Source: Candidatus Methanomethylophilaceae archaeon
GTDB taxonomy: Archaea > Thermoplasmatota > Thermoplasmata > Methanomassiliicoccales > Methanomethylophilaceae
Reading direction: 5' to 3'
NCBI GenBank assembly: GCA_944321505.1
Contig: CALULN010000019.1
Span: 1 to 57,377, forward strand
DNA length: 57,377 nucleotides
The translations under genes were made by a program, and so were the position numbers. This document shows positions 7,990-20,161 of this stretch, piece after piece. Under the pieces are notes generated by a model. The model was not told where the DNA came from. It ran no database searches and was given only the letters and a program-made list of their open reading frames with translations. Within the stretch, counting starts at the first letter, position 1. Every line of letters starts with the position of its first letter.

Positions 7990-8747
7990 GGATCGGTGTT
8001 TCTTCAACGGATTTCAGCTCTTACAGGTTCGACGACGTGCTCCCCCAGGTTGCCAGGTTCTTCGACCACTGGGAGATCTTCTCGGAGGCGGAGCATCACC
8101 TGCAGGAGGTCTCCGGCGTCTTCTCCATGATGAAGGGCAGCTACGACCTGACTTATTCCGTGCATTCGCCGATATCGGACACCAACCTGGCGGCTCTGAC
8201 GGAGCGCATGAGGGAAGCGTCGGTGCTGGAGGTCCTGAGCCTGATGGAGGAGTGCATCAACCTGGACATCGACACCATCACCATCCATCCGGGCATCTAC
8301 TCCCTTTCCGTCCCCGGCATGCAGGAGAAGTCCGTCGCCGCCGCCAAGAAGTCCATTAGGGGCCTGGACCGCATGGTCTCCCAGTACGGCGTGAGGCTCT
8401 GCCTGGAGAACATGCCCTCCTTCCCGATGATGCTGGGCAGGACTGCCGACGAGATGGCGGAGCTGCTGGACGGCACCGACATGAAGGTCTGCTTCGACAT
8501 CGGGCACGCCAACACCACCGGGCAGATCGACGAGATCATCGACAGGCTCGGGGACAGGATCATCCATATGCATGTGCACGACAACGACGGCACATCGGAC
8601 CAGCACCTGACGGTGGGGGACGGGAGCATCGACTTCGCCGCCCATCTGGGGAAGCTGAGCGGCTACCGCGGCCTGCACATCATCGAGTCCAAGTCGCTGG
8701 AGTCCGCCGTGGACTCCAAGTCCGCGCTGGAAGCCCTGGGCCTCTGA
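7986..8747 (+). CDS. Sugar phosphate isomerase/epimerase-like TIM-barrel protein (AP endonuclease 2 family)
   Basis: 253 residues with the xylose-isomerase-like TIM-barrel pattern: YSVHSPISD, TITIHPGIYS, LCLENMP, VCFDIGHAN, HMHVHDNDG and a final HIIESK. The His, Glu and Asp residues in these strands form the metal site in the family. Members act on sugar phosphates or abasic DNA (endonuclease IV); the HVHDNDG and GHAN motifs fit the sugar isomerase group better. Start ATG 7986 overlaps the UPF0201 stop. Substrate unknown. Confidence 0.75.
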   Translation: MRIGVSSTDFSSYRFDDVLPQVARFFDHWEIFSEAEHHLQEVSGVFSMMKGSYDLTYSVHSPISDTNLAALTERMREASVLEVLSLMEECINLDIDTITIHPGIYSLSVPGMQEKSVAAAKKSIRGLDRMVSQYGVRLCLENMPSFPMMLGRTADEMAELLDGTDMKVCFDIGHANTTGQIDEIIDRLGDRIIHMHVHDNDGTSDQHLTVGDGSIDFAAHLGKLSGYRGLHIIESKSLESAVDSKSALEALGL

Positions 8748-9785
8748 TCAGAGGATCCTGCGCTCCCTCATCGCCGAATCGGCCTCCCTGCCGAACACCA
8801 CGAACGCCGACAGGCCGAAGAACACCGCGCCCAGGAGGGGGAGCGTCGTGAGGACCGATCCGCCCACGCTCCCGGTCAGCCAGGTGCCGGCCAGGGCGAA
8901 GTCGGTGAGGAAGTGCATGGACACCGCCGCGTACAGCCCGTACCTGATGAAGAGGTACGAGAGGAACACGCCCATGACGAAGCTGGGCAGGATCTTCCAC
9001 AGCCCCCATCCGTCGTAATGGGCCATGCCGAAGAGGAGTGAGGACAGCAGCACGAAGGCGAGCATCCACTTCCTGTATCCGAATCCGCCCAGCAGGAACC
9101 GCTTAGCAGGGGTCTCGCGGTCTCCCAGAATGTACGAGACCGCGAGTATGGGCACTCCGAGTGCCAGCACCCTGCAGTACAGCTCCTCGTACACGGAGGC
9201 GTGCATCAGCTGTATCATGGCGCTGCCGGACTCGCCGATGTCAGGGGTGGAGACGTCCCAGCCGGAGAGCGCCAGTATGGCCAGGTTCATCACGTAGATC
9301 ATGCTGTAGATGAGCGGGATGCGGACGGCCGGCGAGTCCACCGGCCTGCCCTCCTTCGATATGCGCAGATGCTCCCGCAGCAGCCTGTAGAGGCAGAACG
9401 TGACGACGGCGGCCTCGGCAACATACAGCAGGATGACCCAGTTCCCTGAGAGCCAGATGATGGATTCCGGTGCCGGGGACAGCCAGTAGACGGCTCCGAA
9501 GGAGACGGATCCCGCGATGCCAACGACGTCGCCGATCCTCGCCCAGGCGGTGACTATCTCCACCAGCAGCACCAAGGCTCCGAACAGGCCGGCTATCAGA
9601 GCCATGGTCTCGACCGCCGATCTGCGCGGCGGCGCCTCAAGACGCCTGCCGCAGGACCTGCAGTACGCGCAGCCCGAGGACGCGTTCCTGCCGCAGTCCG
9701 GGCAGGGGCCCTTCAGGTCTGCGCCGCAGGAGCGGCAGAACCTGCTGCCCGCCTCCCTCTCCGAATCGCAGCGGGGGCAGGTCAT
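8748..9785 (-). CDS. CPBP intramembrane protease with N-terminal double zinc ribbon
   Basis: Encodes 345 residues. The first 50 hold two zinc-ribbon units (CPRC..CRSC, CPDCG..CRSCG). About eight hydrophobic segments follow with the CPBP/Abi motifs: EELYCRVL, GMAHYDG and HFLTDFA, the Glu-Glu, Arg, His and His of the glutamic-type membrane protease related to Rce1. The zinc ribbons probably bind a partner or substrate tail. ATG 9785 overlaps the stop of the upstream gene. The order 11334-10393-9785 gives an operon of regulator, unknown protein and protease, each overlapping by four bases. Confidence 0.8.
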   Translation of the reverse strand: MTCPRCDSEREAGSRFCRSCGADLKGPCPDCGRNASSGCAYCRSCGRRLEAPPRRSAVETMALIAGLFGALVLLVEIVTAWARIGDVVGIAGSVSFGAVYWLSPAPESIIWLSGNWVILLYVAEAAVVTFCLYRLLREHLRISKEGRPVDSPAVRIPLIYSMIYVMNLAILALSGWDVSTPDIGESGSAMIQLMHASVYEELYCRVLALGVPILAVSYILGDRETPAKRFLLGGFGYRKWMLAFVLLSSLLFGMAHYDGWGLWKILPSFVMGVFLSYLFIRYGLYAAVSMHFLTDFALAGTWLTGSVGGSVLTTLPLLGAVFFGLSAFVVFGREADSAMRERRIL

Positions 9786-10393
9786 GCGCCCCTCAGCATC
9801 TTGAGCTCGAAGAGCACGCCGTCCACCCTCTCCGCTTCGATAATGGCGAGGACGTCCCCTTTGGCGCGGAGGAGGGCGTCGATGGATCCGGCTATGCACT
9901 CCTCCCTGCGGAGGGCCAGGGCGCGGAAACCCTTGATGGCGTTGACGTAATCGTCCCATTCCCTGGCGAAGCCCTCCGCGTCCTCGGATGCGAAGGAGTG
10001 CTTCATGGCCTTCTTGGCGATCTTCTTCTCCTTCAGCAGGTCCCCCACGCCGACGCAGTCGCAGTACGCCTCGGTGTACTCAGAGTCGTCCATGTCCAGG
10101 GGCACCAGGTCGTCCCTGAGCTTCGCCGCGGCGAGGAAGGCCGGCACCGGCACGGACACCTCCCCGAACCTCTTGAGATGGTACGCGTAGACGGCCTCCA
10201 GGTCGGAGGGGTCGTACTCCCATTCCTCGGAATCCGCCTTGCGGACGGCATCCAGCTCCTCCGCCCCCAGGGAGACGCCGACGACGCCGCCGTACCCGCG
10301 GAGGGCGTCCTCGACCCTGGCGTACTCGGACTTCAGTCCCTTGACGACGGGGAGTATGCGCAGCCTGGCGCCGGAGGTCTCCATCTCGATCAT
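9782..10393 (-). CDS. Conserved hypothetical protein in regulator-protease operon
   Basis: 203 residues, soluble, mostly helical, with no membrane segment or recognised motif. It has charged stretches and a Leu/Glu-rich C-terminus that may form a coiled coil. ATG 10393 overlaps the stop of the HTH regulator upstream, and its own stop overlaps the CPBP gene, so it is part of a tight three-gene unit. I do not recognise the family. Confidence 0.7.
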   Translation of the reverse strand: MIEMETSGARLRILPVVKGLKSEYARVEDALRGYGGVVGVSLGAEELDAVRKADSEEWEYDPSDLEAVYAYHLKRFGEVSVPVPAFLAAAKLRDDLVPLDMDDSEYTEAYCDCVGVGDLLKEKKIAKKAMKHSFASEDAEGFAREWDDYVNAIKGFRALALRREECIAGSIDALLRAKGDVLAIIEAERVDGVLFELKMLRGA

Positions 10394-11334
10394 ATGTCGC
10401 TTCTGCTCATCACCAGGTCGGTGAGCTCTTCCTTGTCGTCGATCTTCCTGAGTTCGTCCTTGGTGACCACCGCGGTGAACCTGAATCCCTCCAGTCCTCC
10501 GGGGCTGTCCACTATGACGACCGAATGCCTCCCGGTGACCCTGGAGATGTCCGATGCGATCTCCGTCTTCTGGAGCAGGTCCTTCTCGTTGTCCACGGAG
10601 GTCATGATGATGACCCGCCTGTCCCTGCTCAGGGCCTCGAAGGGGCTCTTCGTCACCGGGGTGACGGAGTACCCTATGTCCAGGAGGTGGTTGAGTATGA
10701 TGGAGTTGGTGCGCCTGTCGCCGCCGGTGAGCTCGTAGGAGTCCCCCTTCTTCTCCGGCTTGTACTCGAAGGGGTTCACCGGCTCTATGATCGGAGCGTC
10801 GAGGTACTCCTCCAGCCTGACGGCGGCATCGATCATGGCGCTCATGCCGCCCTCGTACATCTGGATGGTGCGTCTGGACACGCCGGCCACGTCCGCCAGG
10901 GTCCCCAGGCTTATCCCCCTTTCCTCGCGGATGCTCTTGAGCATGTCCTTATCCAGCTTCACATACAGCCCGCCGGGGGCGGCGAAGATGAAGGGCGGGA
11001 CCTCCTCCAGAAGATGGTCCGCCAGGGTCTCGTTGGACATTATGGGTATGCCGAATCTGGAGTACACGATCCCGGGCTCCAGGGGGCCGGAGCTGGACCT
11101 CTCCCCGATCAGCATGGGGCTGGCGCAGAGGGCGTCGGCCAGGACCTTCATCTCGTCGGCGTTGTCCCTGGCGAAGGCGTCCACGTTGCTGAGCACCTTG
11201 ATTATGAGAAGCTGCGAGTCGCGCCTGGCGACCACGTCGAAGCACACGCTGCGCAGCGTCAGCGCTGCCGATATGTCGAAACCCGCCTTAGCCAGTATGG
11301 CTCTTGTGGTGTTGATGAGCGTGTCCCTGGTCAC
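10390..11334 (-). CDS. Putative archaeal HTH regulator (COG1395-like)
   Basis: Starts at GTG 11334 and encodes 314 residues. The middle carries a Cro/C1-type HTH: LKSIREERGISLGTLADVAG VSRRTIQMYE (residues about 132-160). The N-terminal 120 residues resemble a nuclease-fold-like domain (LRSVCFDVVARRDSQLLIIKV) as in archaeal 'putative HTH-type transcriptional regulatory protein' of COG1395. An agttttatc box at about 11360-11370 lies some 26 nt before the GTG, consistent with a leaderless transcript. First gene of an operon with an unknown protein and a CPBP protease. Confidence 0.8.
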   Translation of the reverse strand: MTRDTLINTTRAILAKAGFDISAALTLRSVCFDVVARRDSQLLIIKVLSNVDAFARDNADEMKVLADALCASPMLIGERSSSGPLEPGIVYSRFGIPIMSNETLADHLLEEVPPFIFAAPGGLYVKLDKDMLKSIREERGISLGTLADVAGVSRRTIQMYEGGMSAMIDAAVRLEEYLDAPIIEPVNPFEYKPEKKGDSYELTGGDRRTNSIILNHLLDIGYSVTPVTKSPFEALSRDRRVIIMTSVDNEKDLLQKTEIASDISRVTGRHSVVIVDSPGGLEGFRFTAVVTKDELRKIDDKEELTDLVMSRSDI

Positions 11335-11430
11335 AGCGGTGGCTCTAACCGCCTTGCAATTGATAAAACTGTTTCCCGTAGGCCTCCCCCGGGGGGTTTG
11401 GCGGGGGGACTGGCCCCCCGCGGTCCTTCA

Positions 11431-14698
<3,268 letters not shown>

Positions 14699-14709
14699 GC
14701 TATCACTCG

Positions 14710-14732
14710 GTTGTCAACCGTTGGTTAACAAC
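14710..14732. promoter_or_regulatory. Operator-like inverted repeat and promoter of the ArsR-cdc48-hsp20 operon
   Basis: GTTGTCAACC (14710-14719) and GGTTAACAAC (14723-14732) form a 10-bp inverted repeat with one mismatch around GTT. On the minus strand a tttttata box at about 14755-14763 predicts transcription start near 14733, so the repeat covers the start site and leader. Binding there would block the polymerase. The best ligand is the winged-helix protein encoded 12 nt downstream. Confidence 0.65.
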
Positions 14733-14850
14733 TAAACCACATATTGCCGTTCTTCTATAAAAAGATATGTATTATTGCCCTCAGAGGCCCCATCTTACCG
14801 TTATAAAGCGAGTAGAATGGGAGATCGGAGACGGATATGACGCGCGGGTG

Positions 14851-16005
14851 TCACCGGCGCTTCTTCGCCTCGGCATCCCTGCGGTCTATGAGGTCCTCGT
14901 AGAGGTTCAGCAGCATCTTGGCGCAGCTCTCCTCGGAGTACGATGCCGCGGTAGCCATGCCCGCCCGGGCGACGGTGCCGTCGTCGTTCAGGGCATCGGA
15001 GATCCTGGTGGCCAGGGCCTCCACGCCGCCGTCGAACAGGAAGCCGTCCTTCCCGTCGGTGATGATCTCCGAGAACGCTCTCGCGTCGGGGCAGACCACC
15101 GGCTTCCCGCAGGCCATGGCCTCCATGATGCTGAGGCCCTGCGTCTCGAATCTGGAGCAGGACACGCACACGTCGGCGGATGCGTATATCTCCGGCAGCA
15201 GGCTGCGCTCGATGAACCCGGTGAAGATCACTCTGTGGGTGACGCCGCATTCCTCCGCCGCGTTGACCACGGACTGCTTCGCCGGGCCGTCGCCCACAAC
15301 CACCAGGACGGTGTCGCCGTCCAGCATGGCCATGGCGCGGACGATGTCGTCCACGTGCTTCTCGTAGGAGATGCGCCCGACGTGCATCAGCACCTTCTTG
15401 CCGCGGATGCCGTAGGTGTCCCTGATGTCGAACGGCCCTTCCGTCGGGCGGAACCTGTCCGTGTCGATCCCGGCGGGTATGATGCGGCCGTCCTTCGGCT
15501 TCACGCCGTGGGACCCGAGCTCGTCCATGACGCAGCGGGTGTGGACCACCAGCCCGTCGCAGGAGTTCATGAGCCACCTCATGTACACCCAGGCGGCCTT
15601 CTCCTGTATCTCCGGCAGCGCCTTGAGGGGGGAGTAGTATCCGATGGTGTCCGCCACCATCGTGGTCATGGTGAGGACGAAGGGCACCTTCAGCGCCCTG
15701 GACGCTATGAACCCCTTCAGGGGCATCAGCGCTATGCCGTACCCGTGGACTATGTCGGGGTCGATCTCCCTCAGCACAGACAGCTTGTCCGACGGCAGGA
15801 TGGGGACGTAGTACCCTTCATAGGACTTGAAATCCACAGCGGGGAAGTACCTCACGCCCTCTATGCGCTTCCCCTCGCCAGGGTCGGGGGCGACGATGAA
15901 GACCTTGTGACCCAGCCTCTCAAGGGACGCCTTGATGGTGTCGATGATGGTGACCACTCCGTCGACGGTGGGGCGGTAGCTGTCGGTCACGAAGGCGATC
16001 CTCAT
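14851..16005 (-). CDS. GT4 family glycosyltransferase
   Basis: 384 residues with both Rossmann halves of GT-B enzymes. The N-terminus MRIAFVTDSYRPTVDGVVT has the usual 'f.P..gGv', HVGRISYEKHVDDIV carries the nucleotide-sugar domain start, and SRFETQGLSIMEAMACGKPVV is the E(x7)E signature of GT4. It transfers a sugar from an NDP-sugar to a lipid or glycan acceptor. DG-type diglucosyl lipid synthases have this architecture, so a glycolipid role is plausible. Start ATG 16005 follows a caatata box by about 26 nt. It stands alone, away from the glycan cluster at 38-48 kb. Confidence 0.85.
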   Translation of the reverse strand: MRIAFVTDSYRPTVDGVVTIIDTIKASLERLGHKVFIVAPDPGEGKRIEGVRYFPAVDFKSYEGYYVPILPSDKLSVLREIDPDIVHGYGIALMPLKGFIASRALKVPFVLTMTTMVADTIGYYSPLKALPEIQEKAAWVYMRWLMNSCDGLVVHTRCVMDELGSHGVKPKDGRIIPAGIDTDRFRPTEGPFDIRDTYGIRGKKVLMHVGRISYEKHVDDIVRAMAMLDGDTVLVVVGDGPAKQSVVNAAEECGVTHRVIFTGFIERSLLPEIYASADVCVSCSRFETQGLSIMEAMACGKPVVCPDARAFSEIITDGKDGFLFDGGVEALATRISDALNDDGTVARAGMATAASYSEESCAKMLLNLYEDLIDRRDAEAKKRR

Positions 16006-16181
16006 GCCGCGTCAATCGGCTTATCTCTCTTATATTGCTTTCCCGAAGGTCGGGGATGACGGCGGGAATCGGGAGCGCTGCCCATGTGCCAGCATCCACA
16101 GCCAGTCCATGCGCCCATCGCATCATGGATGATAGGTGCCGGACCGAAAACGAATAATACGGACCGACCATAGGAACGCGC

Positions 16182-17231
16182 ATGGCCGGAGTCCTGTCGG
16201 GCGACACCGTTAGGGTCAGGGATCAGAAGGAGGGCAGCCAGCTCCACAACCGCGGAGCGTACGGCTACACCCTCAGCGGAGGCGGCATAGATCTGGACCT
16301 GGTGGAGGCCACGTATCTGGTGGAGTCCGGCAGGCTGGAGGTCCTGAGGGACGGGGCGCCCATGGACTTCGAGGCCCTGTTCAGATACGCCTCCGGGGCC
16401 TACGGCGAGTTCGACATACGCTACATCGTCTACCGCGACATCCGCCAGAGGGGTTTCATCGTCAAGAACGAGACCGGGGGGCCGGAGATGGCGGTCTATC
16501 CCCGCGGCATGCTCCCCAGCAGGTCCCAGCCGGAGTTCATGGTGGTCCCGGTGTCCGAGAGGGCCCCTTCGGGCATGGACGCATTCGTCGAGGATGCCGA
16601 GGAGGTGTCCAGGCGTAACAGGAGGCGGGTCTACGCCGTGGTGGACGAGGAGGGCGACCTCACCTACTACGACATGTCCCGTGCGGATCCGCAGCCCAGG
16701 ACCGCTCTCGCGCCTTCCGGGCCTATCGCGGGGACGCTGGTCAGGGACAGGGTGTTCGTCTTCGACGCCGACGGCTGCGCGGAGCTGCGGGGCAACGGGT
16801 TCTACGGGAAGATGATCTCCGGCGTGCTGCAGCTCTCGCTGATGGAGGCCTGGTATCTCTCGGAGGAAGGGGTCCTGGAGGTGTCCGCATACGACGGCAC
16901 TCCCGTGGACGCATCTGGCATAAGGCGCCTTGGCGAGGAGACCCAGGAGGGTTTCAGGCTCCGCCGCGAGGCCTATCGGGACCTGAGGCACAGGGGCCTG
17001 ACGGTGAAGACCGGATTCAAGTACGGCACCCATTTCAGGGTGTACGAGGGGTCCCCGGACGACAGCCACGCACGCTATCTGGTGCATGCGGTGTCCGCCT
17101 CGCAGGCCGCGACCTGGCCGGAGATCTCCCGCGCGGTGAGGCTCTCGGGCGGGGTGAAGAAGGAGATCCTCTTCGCCAGGGTGACGCCCTGCGGGGTGGA
17201 GTACTTCTCCTTCAGATGGTTCAGGCCCTGA
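16182..17231 (+). CDS. endA: tRNA-intron endonuclease, double-length (two-repeat) form
   Basis: 349 residues, about twice the length of the alpha4 enzyme, with two EndA-like repeats (1-175 and 176-349). Only the second has the catalytic triad: Tyr288 in HFRVYEG, His296 in DDSHARYLVH, and Lys326/327 in VKKEILFA. This is the alpha2 organisation seen in Archaeoglobus and others. The enzyme cuts bulge-helix-bulge introns from pre-tRNA and pre-rRNA. ATG 16182 lies about 26 nt after aataatac. Its 3' end overlaps the convergent winged-helix gene by 11 bp. Confidence 0.92.
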   Translation: MAGVLSGDTVRVRDQKEGSQLHNRGAYGYTLSGGGIDLDLVEATYLVESGRLEVLRDGAPMDFEALFRYASGAYGEFDIRYIVYRDIRQRGFIVKNETGGPEMAVYPRGMLPSRSQPEFMVVPVSERAPSGMDAFVEDAEEVSRRNRRRVYAVVDEEGDLTYYDMSRADPQPRTALAPSGPIAGTLVRDRVFVFDADGCAELRGNGFYGKMISGVLQLSLMEAWYLSEEGVLEVSAYDGTPVDASGIRRLGEETQEGFRLRREAYRDLRHRGLTVKTGFKYGTHFRVYEGSPDDSHARYLVHAVSASQAATWPEISRAVRLSGGVKKEILFARVTPCGVEYFSFRWFRP

Positions 17232-17550
17232 TCAGGCCCTCCAGGAACGTGATCAGGTACCTTATCCTGCCTTCGTTGAGGAAGTAGACGTGGTCGGGGC
17301 CGTCCCTTCTGGAGGATATGAGCCCTGCCGATTTCATCCTCCGTATCGCTGCATCCGTCCTGCGGCCGTCCATTCCGAACAGCCCGTCGGGGAAGGGCGA
17401 CCTCGCCTCCTGCTCCGACAGCCCCCTGACCATGGTCAGGACGTCAGGGTCCGCCAGAGCCGAGAGTATGTCGCCCTCCGGGTCTTCCGATATGCTCAGC
17501 GCGTGCCTGTTGGTCAGGCAGATGTGCCTGCTGGGTTTCTGATCGCTCAC
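17221..17550 (-). CDS. Small winged-helix protein
   Basis: 109 residues from GTG 17550. Residues about 28-100 look like a winged helix (ILSALADPDVLTMVRGLSEQ, then RRTDAAIRRMKSAGLISSRR and a DHVYFLNEGR wing), as in ArsR-like archaeal regulators. A gtattt box lies about 30 nt upstream. It overlaps the 3' end of endA by 11 bp, tail to tail. Target unknown. Confidence 0.7.
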   Translation of the reverse strand: MSDQKPSRHICLTNRHALSISEDPEGDILSALADPDVLTMVRGLSEQEARSPFPDGLFGMDGRRTDAAIRRMKSAGLISSRRDGPDHVYFLNEGRIRYLITFLEGLIRA

Positions 17551-17620
17551 GAGGATTCGACTGCGTCCTGCGACAAATACGTATCGCGGATCCCGCGGTT
17601 TGTCCCCTGACGCTGAATCT

Positions 17621-17735
17621 CAGGAAATTTGATTTCAGCACCCGAAAAACACTCAGGAAATTTGATTATGACTGCTGAAAATGCTCAGGAAATTTGATTC
17701 AAGTGGCCGAATAATCGTCAGAAAATTTGATATGC
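17621..17735. repeat. Four iteron-like repeats of 32-33 bp
   Basis: TCAGGAAATTTGATT starts at 17621, 17654 and 17686, and a variant TCAGAAAATTTGATA at 17718: steps of 33, 32 and 32 bp. The intervening bases are looser but share a GAAAA/GAATA core at the same place, so this is a degenerate tandem repeat. It ends 22 bp before the ATPase start. The whole of 17551-17756 has no other gene. The array could be a regulator-binding array, a remnant replication-type iteron set, or a decayed coding repeat (several units read LRKFD). Confidence 0.8.
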
Positions 17736-17756
17736 CCATGGCTGCGTACTCATGTC

Positions 17757-19154
17757 GTGCGGCGCAAGATCACAAAGGTCATAGAGGACTGGGACACCTC
17801 CGGGAGGGAGGCGGCCCTCCTCATACTCGGTGCGAGGCAGGTGGGGAAGACGTACGCGGTCACCGAGTACGGCAGACGGGTCTACGGCGACGGCTTCCTG
17901 TGCATCGACTTCTCCGATGCGGCTCTGGAGGTCCTCAGGGCGTTCGAGGGCGATCTCTCCAAGGACAGTCTCATCGAGCGCCTGAGCGCAGTGTACAGGG
18001 GGTTCAGGTTCATTCCCGGGAAGACGCTGATCTTCCTGGACGAGATCCAGCTGTGTCCCAACGCCCGCACGGCCGTCAGACCGCTGGTGAGAGGCGGCGA
18101 GTACAGGGTCATCGCTTCCGGTTCGCTTCTTGGCATCCGCATGAGGGAGGTCAGGCTGAACCCCGTCGGGTACATGGAGCGGGCGGAGATGCACCCCATG
18201 GATTTCGAGGAGTTCCTGTGGGCGTTGGACATGCCGCAGAACGTCATAGACCGGGTCCGCAGAAGCATATCCGATCTGGAGCCGATAGAGGAGCCGTTCT
18301 TCACCACCTTCACTGAGCTGTTCTCCCGGTACATGGTCGTGGGCGGGATGCCCAAGGCGGTGAAGCTCTACACAGAGACCAAGAGGTTCACCGACCTGCA
18401 TCTGGTGTTCGACGAGCTGTTCGGAGCGTACCAGGACGATGTCGACCTCTACGCGGACGCGGAGTCGAAGATCAAGATCAAATCCTGCTTCAGGTCGATC
18501 CCGTCCATGCTCGCCCAGGAGAACAAGAAATTCGTCTTCGGCAGGGTCGGTTCCGATGAGGGTACAGGGTTCCGCTCCACCGGCTTCAGGTACTTCGCTC
18601 CCGCGCTGGAGTGGTTGGAGATGGCCCGCCTCGTCAATGTGTGCAACAACGTCACCGAGCCGAAGAGGCCGTTGGCCGAGCGGGTGAAGCTGAACTCCTT
18701 CAAACTGTACATGTTGGACACAGGCCTCCTCGTCTCCCGTTACGACGATTCTCTGCTGACGGAGGTGCTCTTCGGCAATCCGGATGTGAACGCCGGGGCG
18801 ATCGGGGAGAACGCAGTCGCTCAGGCTTTCACCGCACAGGGCAGGAGGCTCCTCTATTTCTCACACGACGACCCCCGGATGGAGGTGGATTTCCTCACCG
18901 TCATAGGCGGGAGGCTGTGCGGTATCGAGGTGAAGACCGGGTCGAAGAGGAGGTGCAGCTCCCTGAACCGGCTGATGTCCCAGTACAATGCGTCGGGAGT
19001 GATGTTCGAGACCAGGAACGTGTTCGAGGACGAGAAGGGCGTACGCCACTACCCTCTGTTCGCCGCCTCGTTCATGGATGCCATCGACCCGGTCTCGGAA
19101 GCCGAGGACGACCTGTCGTTCCTGGATGCGGTCATCGGGAAGTACGGCGAGTAG
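17757..19154 (+). CDS. Accessory AAA ATPase, AAA_14/DUF4143 type (copy B)
   Basis: 465 residues from GTG 17757, which gives VRRKITKVIEDWDTS, the usual 'RRK' opening of this family; the frame is open further back to a TTG at 17727. Walker A is LGARQVGKTYAV, Walker B is LIFLDEIQLC, followed by ASGSLLGI. The long helical middle and the C-terminal nuclease-like motif (MEVDFLTVIGGRLCGIEVKTG: D, E and K of PD-(D/E)XK) are clear. It belongs to the GARQVGKT subgroup, unlike the RRCGKS copies at 673 and 30734. The iteron-like array lies directly upstream. Confidence 0.85.
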   Translation: MRRKITKVIEDWDTSGREAALLILGARQVGKTYAVTEYGRRVYGDGFLCIDFSDAALEVLRAFEGDLSKDSLIERLSAVYRGFRFIPGKTLIFLDEIQLCPNARTAVRPLVRGGEYRVIASGSLLGIRMREVRLNPVGYMERAEMHPMDFEEFLWALDMPQNVIDRVRRSISDLEPIEEPFFTTFTELFSRYMVVGGMPKAVKLYTETKRFTDLHLVFDELFGAYQDDVDLYADAESKIKIKSCFRSIPSMLAQENKKFVFGRVGSDEGTGFRSTGFRYFAPALEWLEMARLVNVCNNVTEPKRPLAERVKLNSFKLYMLDTGLLVSRYDDSLLTEVLFGNPDVNAGAIGENAVAQAFTAQGRRLLYFSHDDPRMEVDFLTVIGGRLCGIEVKTGSKRRCSSLNRLMSQYNASGVMFETRNVFEDEKGVRHYPLFAASFMDAIDPVSEAEDDLSFLDAVIGKYGE

Positions 19155-19166
19155 TCCCGTCTACGG

Positions 19167-19222
19167 ATCCCGATCGGGATTATGTCTTCGGAAAAGTATC
19201 CGCGGCCCCTGACGGGGCCGCG
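19167..19222. terminator. Palindrome and GC hairpin between convergent genes
   Basis: ATCCCGATCGGGAT (19167-19180) is a perfect palindrome. CGCGGCCCC-TGAC-GGGGCCGCG (19201-19222) is a 9-bp hairpin just past the tfb stop. Both lie between the converging ATPase and tfb genes, so they probably help end transcription or separate the two units. Confidence 0.5.
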
Positions 19223-19228
19223 ATGGTT

Positions 19229-20161
19229 TCAGAGCTGGATCTCGATGCCCAGCTTCTCAGTGAGCTCCTTGTAGCGGTTCCTGATGGTGACCTCGGTGAC
19301 GCCCGCCACATCGGCGACCTCCCTCTGGGTCCTGCGCTCGTTGCACAGAATGGATGAGATGTAGATCGCCGCCGCGGCGACGCCGGTGGGCCCCCTCCCG
19401 GAGGTGAGCTCCTTCTCGGAGGCGTCCTTCAGGATCTCCGCCGCCTTGCTCTGGACCTCTCCGCTCAGCTTCAGCTCGGAGCAGAACCTCTGGACGTAGT
19501 CCTGAGGCTTGGTGGGCATGAGCTTCAGCTTCAGCTCGCGGGTCATGAACCTGTAGGTCCTGCCGATCTCCTTCCTGCCTACGCGGCTGGACCCGGCCAC
19601 CTCGTCGAGGGTCCTGGGCACTCCGCACTGCCTGCAGGCGGCGTACAGGGACGCCGCGACGACGCCCTCGATGGACCTTCCGCGGATGAGGTTCTTGTTG
19701 ACGGCCTTCCTGTAGATCATGGCGGCGGTCTCCCTGACGTTCCTGGGGAGCCCCATGGAGGAGGCCATCCTGTCCAGCTCGGACAGGGCGAATGCGAGGT
19801 TCCTCTCGGTGGCGTTGGAGACACGGATCCTCCTCTGCCATTTCCTCAGCCTGTACAGCTGCGCGCGGTTCCTGGTGGGGATGCTCTTGCCGTAGCTGTC
19901 CTTGTTCTTCCAGGAGATCTCGGTGGAGAGCCCCTTGTCGTGGATGGTGTAGGTCATGGGCGCACCGGTGCGCGCCCTCTTCTCGCCCTGTTCGACGTCG
20001 AATGCCCTCCACTCGGGCCCCTGGTCGATGATAGCGTCCTCGGCCACCATGCCGCAGTCCTCGCAGACGACCTCTCCTCTGTTGTAATCACGGACCAGGT
20101 GCCTGCTGCCGCAGTTGGTGCATATCTGGACCTCCTCGGTCCCTTCTCTTACCTTTGCCAT
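19229..20161 (-). CDS. tfb: Transcription initiation factor TFIIB
   Basis: 310 residues. The N-terminal zinc ribbon is CTNC..C..C (residues 14-35). A B-finger region and two cyclin-fold repeats follow (about 115-205 and 210-300), the second with the [23 protein letters not shown] that reads the BRE. TFB bridges TBP-bound TATA boxes to RNA polymerase. It follows gar1 on the same strand, an order common in euryarchaea, and its first 25 codons overlap the end of gar1 in another frame. Confidence 0.95.
   Translation of the reverse strand: MAKVREGTEEVQICTNCGSRHLVRDYNRGEVVCEDCGMVAEDAIIDQGPEWRAFDVEQGEKRARTGAPMTYTIHDKGLSTEISWKNKDSYGKSIPTRNRAQLYRLRKWQRRIRVSNATERNLAFALSELDRMASSMGLPRNVRETAAMIYRKAVNKNLIRGRSIEGVVAASLYAACRQCGVPRTLDEVAGSSRVGRKEIGRTYRFMTRELKLKLMPTKPQDYVQRFCSELKLSGEVQSKAAEILKDASEKELTSGRGPTGVAAAAIYISSILCNERRTQREVADVAGVTEVTIRNRYKELTEKLGIEIQL

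Noticed and set aside
16182-17231. endA as an accidental fusion of two genes
   Set aside because: A double-length EndA with one active repeat is a known archaeal form (alpha2).
17621-17735. CRISPR array
   Set aside because: Repeat cores are only about 15 bases with four diverged units, the spacers are themselves related, and there are no cas genes nearby.
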